Of a DNA stretch of 59,674 nt, positions 50,939 to 59,674 are shown piece after piece. The DNA is taken from NCBI RefSeq assembly GCF_003628435.1, contig NZ_RBZN01000019.1, positions 1-59,674 on the forward strand, given 5' to 3'. Under the pieces are notes generated by a model. It was not told the DNA's origin. It saw only the letters and a list, made by a program, of their open reading frames with translations, and made no database searches. The position numbers and the translations under genes are program-made. Numbering within the stretch: position 1 is the first letter of the stretch; every line of letters starts with the position of its first letter. The DNA is from Ureibacillus endophyticus (GTDB lineage Bacteria > Bacillota > Bacilli > Bacillales_A > Planococcaceae).

Positions 50939-52483
50939 TTAGTGAGAAACGTCTTGTACTGAGATACCAGTTTGAGCTTTAACTTCAACTTCACGGTATT
51001 TCGCTTCGTTCGTTTCTTTAGAAAGGATAGTACCTAACCAACCACCGATGAATCCAAGTGGAACTGAGATAATTGCTGGGTTAGTTAACATGATTAATGG
51101 GTCACCAACAAAGATCGCTTTACCAGCTTCTGGATTCCAAACGTTTGGAGATACTGCTACTAAAATTAATGCTGAAATTAGACCAGTTAACATTGCTGTG
51201 ATAGCACCAGCAGTATTGAAGCGTTTCCAATAAATTGTGTAGATAATTACTGGTAAGTTTGAAGAAGCTGCAATACAGAATGCTAATGATACTAAGAATG
51301 CAACGTTTAATGTTTGAGCACCTAATGCTAATAGGATAGAAACTACTGCGATGATGATAGAACCAACACGTGCAGCAACAACTTGCTCTTTTGGACTAAT
51401 TTTACCTTTTTTAATGATTTCGCCGTAAATGTCATGTGATAGGGCAGATGCACCAGAAAGTACAAGACCCGCTACTACGGCTAAGATTGTCGCGAATGCA
51501 ACGGCACAAACGAATGAGAATAAGATGTCTCCACCTAAAGCCTCTGCAAGTAATGGAGCAGCCATGTTACCAGCAGGGTTAGCAGCTACGATTGTTTCTT
51601 TACCTACGAATGCAGCAGCACCGAATCCTAAGAAGATAGTCAATACGTAGAATAAACCTACAATCCAAGTAGCCCAGATAACTGATGAACGAGCAGTTTG
51701 CGCGTCTTTTACTGTGAAGAAACGCATTAAGATGTGTGGTAATCCGGCTGTCCCTAATACTAATGCGATTAACATTGAGATAGTATCAATACCATTAGTA
51801 TATTTTAATCCTGGATTTAAGTAAGCTTCACCAGCATCAGTTGCTGTTGTCATTTCAGAGAACATTGTTAGAATGTTGAAATTGAATTTTGCTAATACTA
51901 AGAATGAAATAATTACTGTACCTAACATTAATAAACAAGCTTTAATAATTTGTACCCAAGATGTTGCAGTCATACCACCGAATAATACGTAGATTGTCAT
52001 CATGAAACCTACAAGTAAAACCGCAATCCAGTAATCGATACCTAATAATAATTGAATAAGTGCGCCTGCACCAACAAGTTGTGCGATCATGTAGAATAAA
52101 ACGATTACAATTGTACTTAAAGCAGCTGTACCACGAACTTTTTTCGCATCGAAACGAGCGTTAATCATGTCAGCTAATGTAAACTTACCAAGGTTACGTA
52201 ATGGCTCAGCAACGATATATAATACCACTAAATAAGCAACTAAGTATCCGATAGAGAAGAAGAAACCGTCAAATCCAGTTAATGCGATTGACCCTGCAAT
52301 ACCTAAGAATGATGCCGCAGATAAGTAGTCACCTGAAATAGCTAGTCCGTTTTGCCAACCTTTTAATCCACCGCCAGCAGTGTAGAAATCACTTGCAGTA
52401 CTTGTTCTTTTAGAAGCCCACCAAGTAATTACTAGAGTTAAACCAACAATCGCTAAGAACATTACAACAGCTGTTACACTCAT
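50939..52483 (-). CDS. Acetate/solute:sodium symporter (ActP-like), paralogue 1
   Basis: 514 aa, about 13 membrane helices, SSS family. Hallmarks: SDFYTAGGGLKGWQNGLAIS at the first helices, FLGIAGSIALTGFDGFFFSIGY, GGMTATSWVQIIKACLL, GTAGLPHILMRFFTVKD and SGASALSHDIYGE. ActP-type proteins import acetate or other short carboxylates with Na+ or H+. The gene overlaps the DUF485 gene by 4 nt, as actP follows yjcH in many bacteria. A very similar operon lies just upstream. Confidence 0.88.
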   Translation of the reverse strand: MSVTAVVMFLAIVGLTLVITWWASKRTSTASDFYTAGGGLKGWQNGLAISGDYLSAASFLGIAGSIALTGFDGFFFSIGYLVAYLVVLYIVAEPLRNLGKFTLADMINARFDAKKVRGTAALSTIVIVLFYMIAQLVGAGALIQLLLGIDYWIAVLLVGFMMTIYVLFGGMTATSWVQIIKACLLMLGTVIISFLVLAKFNFNILTMFSEMTTATDAGEAYLNPGLKYTNGIDTISMLIALVLGTAGLPHILMRFFTVKDAQTARSSVIWATWIVGLFYVLTIFLGFGAAAFVGKETIVAANPAGNMAAPLLAEALGGDILFSFVCAVAFATILAVVAGLVLSGASALSHDIYGEIIKKGKISPKEQVVAARVGSIIIAVVSILLALGAQTLNVAFLVSLAFCIAASSNLPVIIYTIYWKRFNTAGAITAMLTGLISALILVAVSPNVWNPEAGKAIFVGDPLIMLTNPAIISVPLGFIGGWLGTILSKETNEAKYREVEVKAQTGISVQDVSH

Positions 52484-52806
52484 TTGCTAGCACCTCTTTC
52501 GTACTCATCGATAATCGCTTTTGCATCTTTATCGTAAGAGTTAGCTTTTGATACATAAAGGTGAGCAAGCCCCCAAGTCATGATGAATAGTCCTGCAGCG
52601 TAGAACCATACCCATGTAATATCCCCAACAGCCTTTTGATGTAAAATTTGCGTGTAAGATGTTAGTACTGGTAATAACATATACGCCGCTAGGAAGATCA
52701 CTGTCATCGTCCATAAAAACGAATTTTTCTTTTTCGTTAAGGCTTTGAACGATGCCATTTCAGCGATTTTGTCATAATCAATATTCTGTTTTTGATTATT
52801 CGCCAT
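52480..52806 (-). CDS. DUF485 membrane protein (YjcH-like), paralogue 1
   Basis: About 108 aa with two membrane helices (LWTMTVIFLAAYMLLPVLTS; VWFYAAGLFIMTWGLAHLYV) after a short cytosolic start containing YDKIAEMASFKALTKKKNSF. DUF485 proteins accompany ActP-type symporters; their role is unclear, perhaps assembly or regulation. GGGGGT favours ATG 52806 over ATG 52812. Confidence 0.85.
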   Translation of the reverse strand: MANNQKQNIDYDKIAEMASFKALTKKKNSFLWTMTVIFLAAYMLLPVLTSYTQILHQKAVGDITWVWFYAAGLFIMTWGLAHLYVSKANSYDKDAKAIIDEYERGASK

Positions 52807-53205
52807 AAACATACCCCCGTTTGTGTTTATTTTTACTGCTTCATGTTCGTAAAATTCTATTTAATAGATTTTACAATTTTCATTCTATTTAATAGTTCAC
52901 AGAATTGCAATAGTTTTTTATAAAATTATCTAAAAAAAATTCTAGAATTTTTGAATTTTACGAGAAAATTTATTACAGGTTATAGAAAAATAACGAATGT
53001 TCAATAATTACATGTACCTATAAACGTTGATTTAGAGCCTTTTTTCTAACTCTTGACAAACTATTTAAGTGCACAAACGAGAAAAAAAGGTATTTTTCGA
53101 TAGATAAAATTTGTTAATCATTACCACAATAACAATGGTGAAAAAGAAATATTAAAAATAAAAAAAACATAGAAAGAGAGATTAAAATAATAATTTTTAT
53201 TAAAA
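52807..53205. other. Intergenic region between the two symporter operons
   Basis: About 400 bp of AT-rich DNA with long A and T runs, presumably the promoter region of the first operon. No ORF, convincing promoter pair or operator could be identified by eye. Confidence 0.4.
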
Positions 53206-53235
53206 AAGAGAAGTCTAAACTAAATTAGACTTCTC
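53206..53235 (-). terminator. Terminator of the upstream symporter operon
   Basis: AGAGAAGTCTAA / TTAGACTTCTCT, 12-bp perfect stem; on the minus strand it is followed by TTTTTAATAAAAA. Confidence 0.8.
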
Positions 53236-53259
53236 TTAAAAACTATAAATATTCTATTT

Positions 53260-54813
53260 TTAGTGTGAAACATCTGACACAGAAACGCCAGTATTTGCTT
53301 TTACACGAATCTCTTGATAGATTTCTTTTGATTTTTTAGATTCCACTTTATGTTGAGTAAGAACCGTACCTAAGTAACCAGCAATAAATCCTAATGGAAT
53401 TGTAATAATCGCAGGAACTGATAATTTTACTAATGGCTCACCAACAAAAATAGCAGCACCTTCAACTGGATTCCAAACGTTTGGACCCATTGCACCTAAT
53501 ACTAAACAAGAAACTAATCCTGTAACGATAGCAGCAACCGCTCCGTTTGAATTGAATTTCTTCCAATAGATTGTGTATAGAATAACAGGCAGGTTTGCAG
53601 ATGCACCAATACAGAATGCAAAAGAAACTAAGAATGAAACATTTAGACTTTGAGCAAATAAAGCTAAAATAATCGAAACAATTGCAATAGAAATAGAACC
53701 AATTCGAGCAGCCATTACTTGTTGCTTTTCTGTTAATTTACCATCGTTTAAAATTTCTCCATAAATATCATGAGAAATTGCAGAAGCTCCAGTTAATACT
53801 AAACCAGAAACTACCGCTAAAATCGTAGCGAATGCAACTGCACAAATAAATGATAATAGAATATTTCCACCTAAAAATTCAGCTAAAAGTGGGGCAGCAG
53901 TGTTACCCGCAGCATTTTCTAATTTAATTGCATCGATTCCAACAAAATTCATCGCACCGAAACCTAGGAAAATAGTTAAAGAGAAGAAGATTGCAGTAAT
54001 CCATGTAGTCCAAGAAATAGAAGCACGTGCTGTTTTTGCATCTTTAACTGTAAAGAATCGCATTAAAATATGCGGTAAACCAGAAGTTCCTAATACAAGA
54101 GCCATCATCATTGAAACAGAATCAATTGAAGATGTGTACTTCATTCCAGGAACTAAGAATTGATCACCATGTTCAGCTGAAATAGTATCAAACATTTTCA
54201 TTAAACTAAAATCAAATTTCGAGAAAACTAAAAATGCAAGAAGGGTAGTACCAAATAATAAAAGTGCAGCTTTAATAATTTGTACCCACGATGTAGCAGT
54301 CATACCACCAAATAATACGTAAGTCGTCATCATTACACCAACAATTAATACAGCCATCCAATAGTCAATACCAAATAATAATTTGATTAGAGCACCTGCA
54401 CCTACTAATTGTGCAATCATATAAAGAATAACAATAATAATCGTACCTGTTGCAGCAACCCCACGTATACGCTTTTCATTAAAACGAGCAGTTAACATAT
54501 CTGCCAACGTATAACGTCCTAAATTTCTCATTGGTTCAGCAATAATATATAGAAGAACTAAATTAGCAACAACATAACCAACAGAGAAGAAGAACCCATC
54601 AAACCCTGTTAGTGCGATTGCGCCAGATACTCCCAAAAATGCCGCCGCTGATAAATAATCCCCAGCAATGGCAAATCCATTTTGCCAACCTTTCAGTCCG
54701 CCACCTGCTGTATAAAAGTCACTTGCAGATGAAGTTCTTTTAGCAGCAATATAAGTAACGATTAATGTTAATCCAACAATCCCTAAGAAAAATCCAATAG
54801 TTACTAAATTCAT
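53260..54813 (-). CDS. Acetate/solute:sodium symporter (ActP-like), paralogue 2
   Basis: 517 aa, closely similar throughout to the neighbouring paralogue (shared TSSASDFYTAGGGLKGWQNG, ALTGFDGFFFSVGYV, ADMLTARFNEKR, HILMRFFTVKDAKTA, SDVSH C-terminus), so the operon was duplicated in tandem. Divergence is greatest in loops (for example SAEHGDQFLVPGMKYTSSID). It probably carries a related carboxylate. The ATG overlaps the DUF485 stop by one base (TAATG). Confidence 0.88.
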   Translation of the reverse strand: MNLVTIGFFLGIVGLTLIVTYIAAKRTSSASDFYTAGGGLKGWQNGFAIAGDYLSAAAFLGVSGAIALTGFDGFFFSVGYVVANLVLLYIIAEPMRNLGRYTLADMLTARFNEKRIRGVAATGTIIIVILYMIAQLVGAGALIKLLFGIDYWMAVLIVGVMMTTYVLFGGMTATSWVQIIKAALLLFGTTLLAFLVFSKFDFSLMKMFDTISAEHGDQFLVPGMKYTSSIDSVSMMMALVLGTSGLPHILMRFFTVKDAKTARASISWTTWITAIFFSLTIFLGFGAMNFVGIDAIKLENAAGNTAAPLLAEFLGGNILLSFICAVAFATILAVVSGLVLTGASAISHDIYGEILNDGKLTEKQQVMAARIGSISIAIVSIILALFAQSLNVSFLVSFAFCIGASANLPVILYTIYWKKFNSNGAVAAIVTGLVSCLVLGAMGPNVWNPVEGAAIFVGEPLVKLSVPAIITIPLGFIAGYLGTVLTQHKVESKKSKEIYQEIRVKANTGVSVSDVSH

Positions 54814-55190
54814 TACCTACCACCATCTCTTTCATATTCAGCTAATACTTCAGCTGCCATTTTATCGAACTTTGGCGCCATTTTTGTATAAAGCATACAT
54901 AACACAACTGTCATAATAAATAGGGCAGCAGAGTATACCCATACTCCGGTAATGTTACCGATCCACTTCTGTTGTAATACAGGAGTAAACGCTAAGATTG
55001 GTAATAGGATATATAACGTTAAGAATGCAGCTGTAACGCCAAACAAGAAGGTGTTCTTCTTCTTAACGAATCCATTAAATGATTCCATTTGATTGATCTT
55101 AGAGTAGTTAATGTCCTTAATTTTAACATTATTTACTGCTGGTTTTGCTTCTTTTTCTACTGGTTTGTTTAAAGTTCCCACATTCGCCAT
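54813..55190 (-). CDS. DUF485 membrane protein (YjcH-like), paralogue 2
   Basis: 125 aa. A longer N-terminal tail than paralogue 1 (ANVGTLNKPVEKEAKPAVNN), then the same core (YSKINQMESFNGFVKKKNTF) and two membrane helices. First gene of the second symporter operon. ATG 55190 follows AAGGGGGAAATTTT. Confidence 0.85.
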   Translation of the reverse strand: MANVGTLNKPVEKEAKPAVNNVKIKDINYSKINQMESFNGFVKKKNTFLFGVTAAFLTLYILLPILAFTPVLQQKWIGNITGVWVYSAALFIMTVVLCMLYTKMAPKFDKMAAEVLAEYERDGGR

Positions 55191-56103
55191 AAAATTTCCC
55201 CCTTATGAAATATTATTCTACTTTAAGCGTTTTATTTCTTTGCCACCCCCGTTATAAATCCATATTGTAGAGGAGAGTGTTATATAATTCAATACTATTT
55301 TTTCAAAAAAATCCCTTGACAAAAAATTTAGATAATTAATTAGAGCCTAGAATTATCAAGGCTTAAGGAGAAAAAAACTACATAAAAGAGAAAGGAATTC
55401 AAACCAATAATTACATTTTTAAAATAATAATAACAAAAATAATACTTAAAGTAGAAAATATAAATCAACTTTTAGAAATATAATGAATCGTTTATCTGAG
55501 GCGATTATTACCAATTTTATTTAGTTATCCGAACTAATTGTTATAGTACACAGGGAAAAGATAATTTTTTGATATAAAAGAAAATTTAAAATTTTTAGTA
55601 TGAATTTTAAATTTTTCATTAATAAATAGTAATATAAGGAAATTTAAGATGGATCTGATAAAGGTGAACTCGAATAAAAGAAGCTGAAATTGAAGATTGA
55701 AATAGAAAAATTGGATAAAAATTAGAATCTATTTTATGGATTAATCCAAGGTGAATTTGTGAATGGCAGCAAATTGAATAAAACGACTAGAAATTGAATT
55801 GAAATTATAACTTAGATAAAAATTATAAATTCCAGTTACAAAAATATAGCTTAAGTTAAGTTTGGAGAATTGAAATCAAGATTTTAAAATGTAAGATGAA
55901 TTAGTTGAGATTATGTAATATTCAATTGAATCAAATTAAATTGCATTAGATTTATTGGATTTTTTGTTTCCGTCTCACTATCATAAGTATACTTATAGAA
56001 TGAGATTTAACTTCGTATAATTTATATTATGTAAACTAAAAATTTTAAAACTTAAAGTGTGTATATCCCCTCTAAGTTTCTTTAATAAGGTTAATCTTCC
56101 ACT
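55191..56103. other. AT-rich non-coding region
   Basis: About 900 bp with no credible gene on either strand. Base composition is very AT-rich, and the plus strand between 55670 and 55950 is purine-rich with many scattered AATTGAA words. The first 100 bp presumably hold the promoter of the symporter operon. The rest looks like decayed sequence. Confidence 0.5.
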
Positions 56104-56325
56104 TTGGAACAATATCATAAAACATTCCCTGGTCGTGAAGATTTATGGGTCGACCGCGCACTATCACATTTACCACAACTTCAAATCTATGCACATGCTT
56201 TAGAAGTTGCAAGTGAAAAACCGGTTTTAGAAGCATGGATCCATATGCCGATTGTTGGGAGTATGGTGAAGTTTAATCAAACTGATTTAGTAATAACGGA
56301 TGAAAGTTTATATTCGATGTCTTAA
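56104..56325 (+). pseudogene. Fragment resembling a RecB-type nuclease/helicase C-terminus
   Basis: A 73-codon frame without a ribosome binding site or ATG. The segment SHLPQLQIYAHALEVASEKP-VLEAWIHMPIVG resembles the conserved YxxQLxIYAxALE...V.EAWI motif of PD-(D/E)XK nuclease domains in UvrD/AddA-type helicases. The rest of such a protein is absent, so this is probably the surviving 3' end of a lost gene. Identification is tentative. A good terminator follows directly. Confidence 0.4.
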
Positions 56326-56366
56326 AAAAACAACCTCGTAAGCAATGTTTACGGGGTTGTTTTTTG
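56325..56366 (+). terminator. Terminator after the nuclease-like fragment
   Basis: AAAAAACAACCTCGTAA / TTTACGGGGTTGTTTTTT stem with one T-G pair; it has outlived the gene it served. Confidence 0.7.
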
Positions 56367-56394
56367 ACATAGCCGCCATGTTTATTTTTTGTTT

Positions 56395-56805
<411 letters not shown>

Positions 56806-57042
56806 ATAATATCCCCCAATTGGTTTTACTAGATGGCGAAATTTTCTAATTAACTCAATTATACAAACATTTGTTCTCGATTTCAATAATTCAACAAAAA
56901 ACGATATTTACCATTCTAATCTTTTAAAAATAAGTTAACTAAATTTTAATATAAATATAAAAAAACTATTAAAGTCCTAGCTATCTTGCCGAAGTATATT
57001 ATGTATATTTTACTAAAAAAGTTTTTGAAAGGAATAAACAAA

Positions 57043-58728
57043 TTGTCTATTAAGAAAAAATTATTGACAAGTTTCGGTACTATTATCGTAATTCTTGTCG
57101 CACTTGCATCATTTGCTGTAATTCAGATGTCAAATATAGATAAGAATTATAGTAATTTAATCGACGATGATGTTCATAAAGTGATTGAAGCATCGAAAAT
57201 TCAAAATGCCGTTTCATTACAAGGATTATATATTCGTTCATATGTGCTGCGAAAAGATTCAACTGATATAGATAATCTATCAGTACAACGAGAAATAGTA
57301 ACACAAACCTTGAGTGAAATCGAACCACTTTTTAAAACAGAAGATATGCAGTATGAAATTGGAAACATAAAGGAACAACAAGCATTGTATAGCGGATATG
57401 TGGATACAATTATCGAATACGTTAAAAACGATCAAATTGACAAAGCACAAAATATGCTTTTTGTTTTTGCTGTTCCAACAAATAAATCGATTCAACAATC
57501 AATCAACAACATTGTCGATTACCAAAAAGAACGAATGAATCAAATTAGTGACGATACTAAAGATAGTACATCTTTCAGTAAAACCCTTGTTGTTATCATC
57601 TCTATTGTTGGTGCATTTTTAGCCATTATTTTATCACTGTTCATCATTAGAAATATTACAATACCATTGAATCGTTTAACAGAAGCTGCAAACGTTATTG
57701 CTTCAGGCAATTTGAAAGAAAACGATATTGAAGTTAAAACGAAAGACGAGATATTCGATCTTGCCCAGGCTTTTAATACAATGAAATCAAATTTATCAAA
57801 ACTAATTAGCAGTGTGTCCCTGAATGTTTCTAATACAACTGCCGTTGCTGAACAATTAGCTGCTAGTACGGACGAAGTAATGGTAGCCACAGAAGAAATT
57901 GAAGAACGTATGCAACAACTTGCTTCAGGAGGGTCACAAGCAGCACTAACTGGAAACGACTGTGCCATTGCAACTGATGAGACTGCTCATGCGGTTTCAC
58001 GAATTGCGGAAGCAGCTCAGAACTTGCTTACACAAGCTGTTGATATGCAGTCATTAGCTACTGAAGGTGGTCAAACACTGCAAACTGCTGAACAACAAAT
58101 GTCTATTATTCAACAGTCATCACATGAAACAAGAGAAAGAATTCAACAGTTAAGTGTACAATCCGCGGAAATCGAAAATATTACAAAAGTCATTACAGAT
58201 ATTACAGATCAAACGAACCTACTTGCATTAAATGCTGCGATTGAAGCTGCTCGAGCTGGTGAACACGGAAAAGGTTTTGCTGTTGTGGCTGATGAAGTTC
58301 GTAAACTCGCGGAAGAATCAAAAAATTCTGCTTCAAAAATTGTTGATTTAACTTCTTTAATTCAAAAAGATACGAAAAAAGTAGAAGAAAGTGTAAATCT
58401 GACTGTGCAAAATGTTGATCGTGGCGTTGATTATCTACACAATGCTCAATCATCATTTAATAAAATTTTCGGTTCAATCACTGAAATGACATCTCAAATC
58501 CAAGAAGTATCAGCCTCTTCGGAAGAAATTTCTGCAAGCACTGAGGAAGTTTCAGCTTCGGTTAATGAAATGGCACAAGCTGCAAAAAATACAGCAGACC
58601 AATCTAACCATGTTCTTGCATCTGTAGAAGAACAAACAGCTACAATGGTTGAAATTAACTCTGTAGCAAAATCATTAAGCGAAGATGCATTGGCAATTCA
58701 AGAAGAAATCAATAAATTTAATGTTTAA
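57043..58728 (+). CDS. Methyl-accepting chemotaxis protein
   Basis: About 561 aa from TTG 57043 (AAAGGA at 57028-57033), giving [20 protein letters not shown] as the first helix; an open extension to ATG 57001 has no ribosome binding site. TM1, a four-helix extracytoplasmic sensor (about 35-180), TM2 ([20 protein letters not shown]), HAMP, then the helical signalling domain with the hairpin tip [20 protein letters not shown] and [16 protein letters not shown]. Ligand unknown. The only chemoreceptor in the window; no che operon nearby. Confidence 0.9.
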   Translation: MSIKKKLLTSFGTIIVILVALASFAVIQMSNIDKNYSNLIDDDVHKVIEASKIQNAVSLQGLYIRSYVLRKDSTDIDNLSVQREIVTQTLSEIEPLFKTEDMQYEIGNIKEQQALYSGYVDTIIEYVKNDQIDKAQNMLFVFAVPTNKSIQQSINNIVDYQKERMNQISDDTKDSTSFSKTLVVIISIVGAFLAIILSLFIIRNITIPLNRLTEAANVIASGNLKENDIEVKTKDEIFDLAQAFNTMKSNLSKLISSVSLNVSNTTAVAEQLAASTDEVMVATEEIEERMQQLASGGSQAALTGNDCAIATDETAHAVSRIAEAAQNLLTQAVDMQSLATEGGQTLQTAEQQMSIIQQSSHETRERIQQLSVQSAEIENITKVITDITDQTNLLALNAAIEAARAGEHGKGFAVVADEVRKLAEESKNSASKIVDLTSLIQKDTKKVEESVNLTVQNVDRGVDYLHNAQSSFNKIFGSITEMTSQIQEVSASSEEISASTEEVSASVNEMAQAAKNTADQSNHVLASVEEQTATMVEINSVAKSLSEDALAIQEEINKFNV

Positions 58729-58732
58729 GTAT

Positions 58733-58764
58733 AAAGGCGTTGAGAGTTAGTTCTCAACGCCTTT
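58733..58764. terminator. Bidirectional terminator
   Basis: AAAGGCGTTGAGA / TCTCAACGCCTTT, 13-bp perfect stem; the right part covers the final codons of the minus-strand YetF-type gene. Confidence 0.85.
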
Positions 58765-59451
58765 GTTATCATCTTCATATAAATCAACATACAAATTTCC
58801 ATTCGAATCTACTTGTGCAAGAAAGACATCCTGCAACGAATGGGCTCCGTGTTTCTGTATTTCCTTCATTAGCCATTTTCTTGAATGGCCTAAAATCTTC
58901 ATATTTTTACTCAATAAATGCCCATCTACCACTAAGAGCGTTGGGGCATGCTCAAGTTTTACTTTCATTCCAAGTAGACGTGGCGTGATTGCTTCGAGAT
59001 CTGTTTTTTTCATGACACTCAGTTCCCCATTTGTTTCTAATATTGCAATTTCTACATCGTCCACTTTAAATACCCCTTTTTCCCTAAGTAACATCATTAA
59101 CTCTTCAATCGCGATATGATTTTTCCTAAGACTCTCTTCTAAAACTTCCCCTTTTTTCACTAAAATCATGGCCCTACCATCTGTTAAATGTAAAAATTTT
59201 CGCGATTTCAAACCAAAGTAACCTACTGCAACCGGAATTAGCCCCCAAACGCCTAATGCAGCGACATAATTTGAAATTTCAATATCTGTATCAAAAGACA
59301 TGGATGCTGCAATGGAACCAACTGTAATCCCAACGACATAATCAAAAAGCGTTAGATGAGATAGCTGTTTTTTTCCCATAATCCTAGTCAACACTAACAA
59401 AACAGTAAAAGCTAAAAATGAACGAACTAACACAACAATAACATCAGACAC
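58747..59451 (-). CDS. YetF/DUF421-family membrane protein
   Basis: 234 aa. Three N-terminal membrane helices (VIVVLVRSFLAFTVLLVLTR; FDYVVGITVGSIAASM; AALGVWGLIPVAVGYFG) with the family motif RIMGKKQLSHLTLFDYVVGI, then two cytosolic alpha/beta YetF subdomains (GEVLEESLRKNHIAIEELMM; HAPTLLVVDG). Members such as SpoVAE-linked YetF/YdfS/YrbG are abundant in Bacillales; some are spore membrane proteins affecting germination. ATG 59451 follows TATGGAGGAA. Confidence 0.85.
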   Translation of the reverse strand: MSDVIVVLVRSFLAFTVLLVLTRIMGKKQLSHLTLFDYVVGITVGSIAASMSFDTDIEISNYVAALGVWGLIPVAVGYFGLKSRKFLHLTDGRAMILVKKGEVLEESLRKNHIAIEELMMLLREKGVFKVDDVEIAILETNGELSVMKKTDLEAITPRLLGMKVKLEHAPTLLVVDGHLLSKNMKILGHSRKWLMKEIQKHGAHSLQDVFLAQVDSNGNLYVDLYEDDNKGVEN

Positions 59452-59609
59452 AAAAATTCCTCCATAATGGTTGGAATTAAATAGTACTAAATATTATTTG
59501 ATTAACTAGGAATAACTATGCAAATGAGTCTATCTAAAATTTATGGTCCTTTGTCAATTGTTGGGGTAAGAAATGAGAGGACAAGAAAACTTGGATATTT
59601 GATATACTA

Positions 59610-59661
59610 TTCTGCCATCCATTTCTTCTGAAGCGTAGCGAAGAAGGAATGGATGGCAGAA
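59610..59661. repeat. 20-bp inverted repeat at the window end
   Basis: TTCTGCCATCCATTTCTTCT (59610-59629), 12-nt loop, AGAAGGAATGGATGGCAGAA (59642-59661); 19 Watson-Crick pairs and one G-U. It is followed by CGCGCGCGTTCAT. No U-run, so not an ordinary terminator; the neighbouring sequence lies outside the window. Confidence 0.6.
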
Positions 59662-59674
59662 CGCGCGCGTTCAT

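Noticed and set aside
59526-59633. Small plus-strand ORF near the window end
   Set aside because: About 36 codons from an ATG with no Shine-Dalgarno, running into the inverted repeat; likely chance.

Overview
The window is a low-GC, AT-rich chromosome segment from an endospore-forming member of the Bacillales. Sporulation genes (a GerA/GerB/GerC germinant-receptor operon and the small spore protein Tlp) and the B. subtilis-like block yneR-plsY / parE-parC point to Bacillaceae or Planococcaceae (Lysinibacillus/Solibacillus-like). This assignment is inferred from gene content and protein resemblance, not from an alignment. No rRNA, tRNA, insertion sequence or CRISPR array was seen.

Layout. 0.1-11.6 kb: two ABC-F ribosome-protection proteins (one Lsa-like, one Msr-like) and an RsgA-type ribosome GTPase. 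Each is preceded by one or more tiny leader ORFs and by RNA segments that can fold in mutually exclusive ways, as expected of antibiotic-sensing attenuators. Among them lie a LemA/TPM pair, a LuxR-type regulator divergent from an aryl-alcohol-type dehydrogenase plus aldehyde dehydrogenase, and a nucleoside hydrolase. A terminator-bearing repeat occurs three times here, each at the 3' end of a plus-strand gene. 11.6-18.7 kb: amidohydrolase, a membrane-anchored DUF3221-like protein, a vitamin-B6-type salvage pair (ECF S component and PLP-type kinase), a CapA-like lipoprotein, an esterase and a small membrane protein.

18.9-26.2 kb: a signalling cluster consisting of a PAS protein, a REC-GGDEF-EAL-LuxR fusion, a hybrid histidine kinase with two receiver domains and a CheR methyltransferase. 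26.3-27.3 kb: four tandem copies of a roughly 240-bp unit carrying a conserved 85-nt hairpin. 27.4-32.1 kb: the gerABC operon followed by a VanW-domain protein. 32.2-44.9 kb: mixed housekeeping and accessory genes (sirtuin, amidohydrolase, SDR, DUF1906, 3-hydroxyacyl-CoA dehydrogenase, flavodoxin-like reductase, tlp, a TetR repressor with three matching operators, a pentapeptide-repeat protein, a frameshifted secreted protein, a serine-hydrolase homologue lacking its nucleophile, yneR, plsY).

45.2-50.9 kb: topoisomerase IV (parE-parC, overlapping), an EamA transporter and a small basic protein. 50.9-55.2 kb: two tandem paralogous operons of a DUF485 protein plus an acetate/solute:sodium symporter. 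55.2-56.8 kb: decayed DNA, with a nuclease-like fragment and a LAGLIDADG-type gene broken by a stop codon. 57.0-59.5 kb: a methyl-accepting chemotaxis protein and a YetF-family membrane protein. Most transcription units end in strong hairpins, several of which serve two convergent genes and overlap the last codons of one of them.
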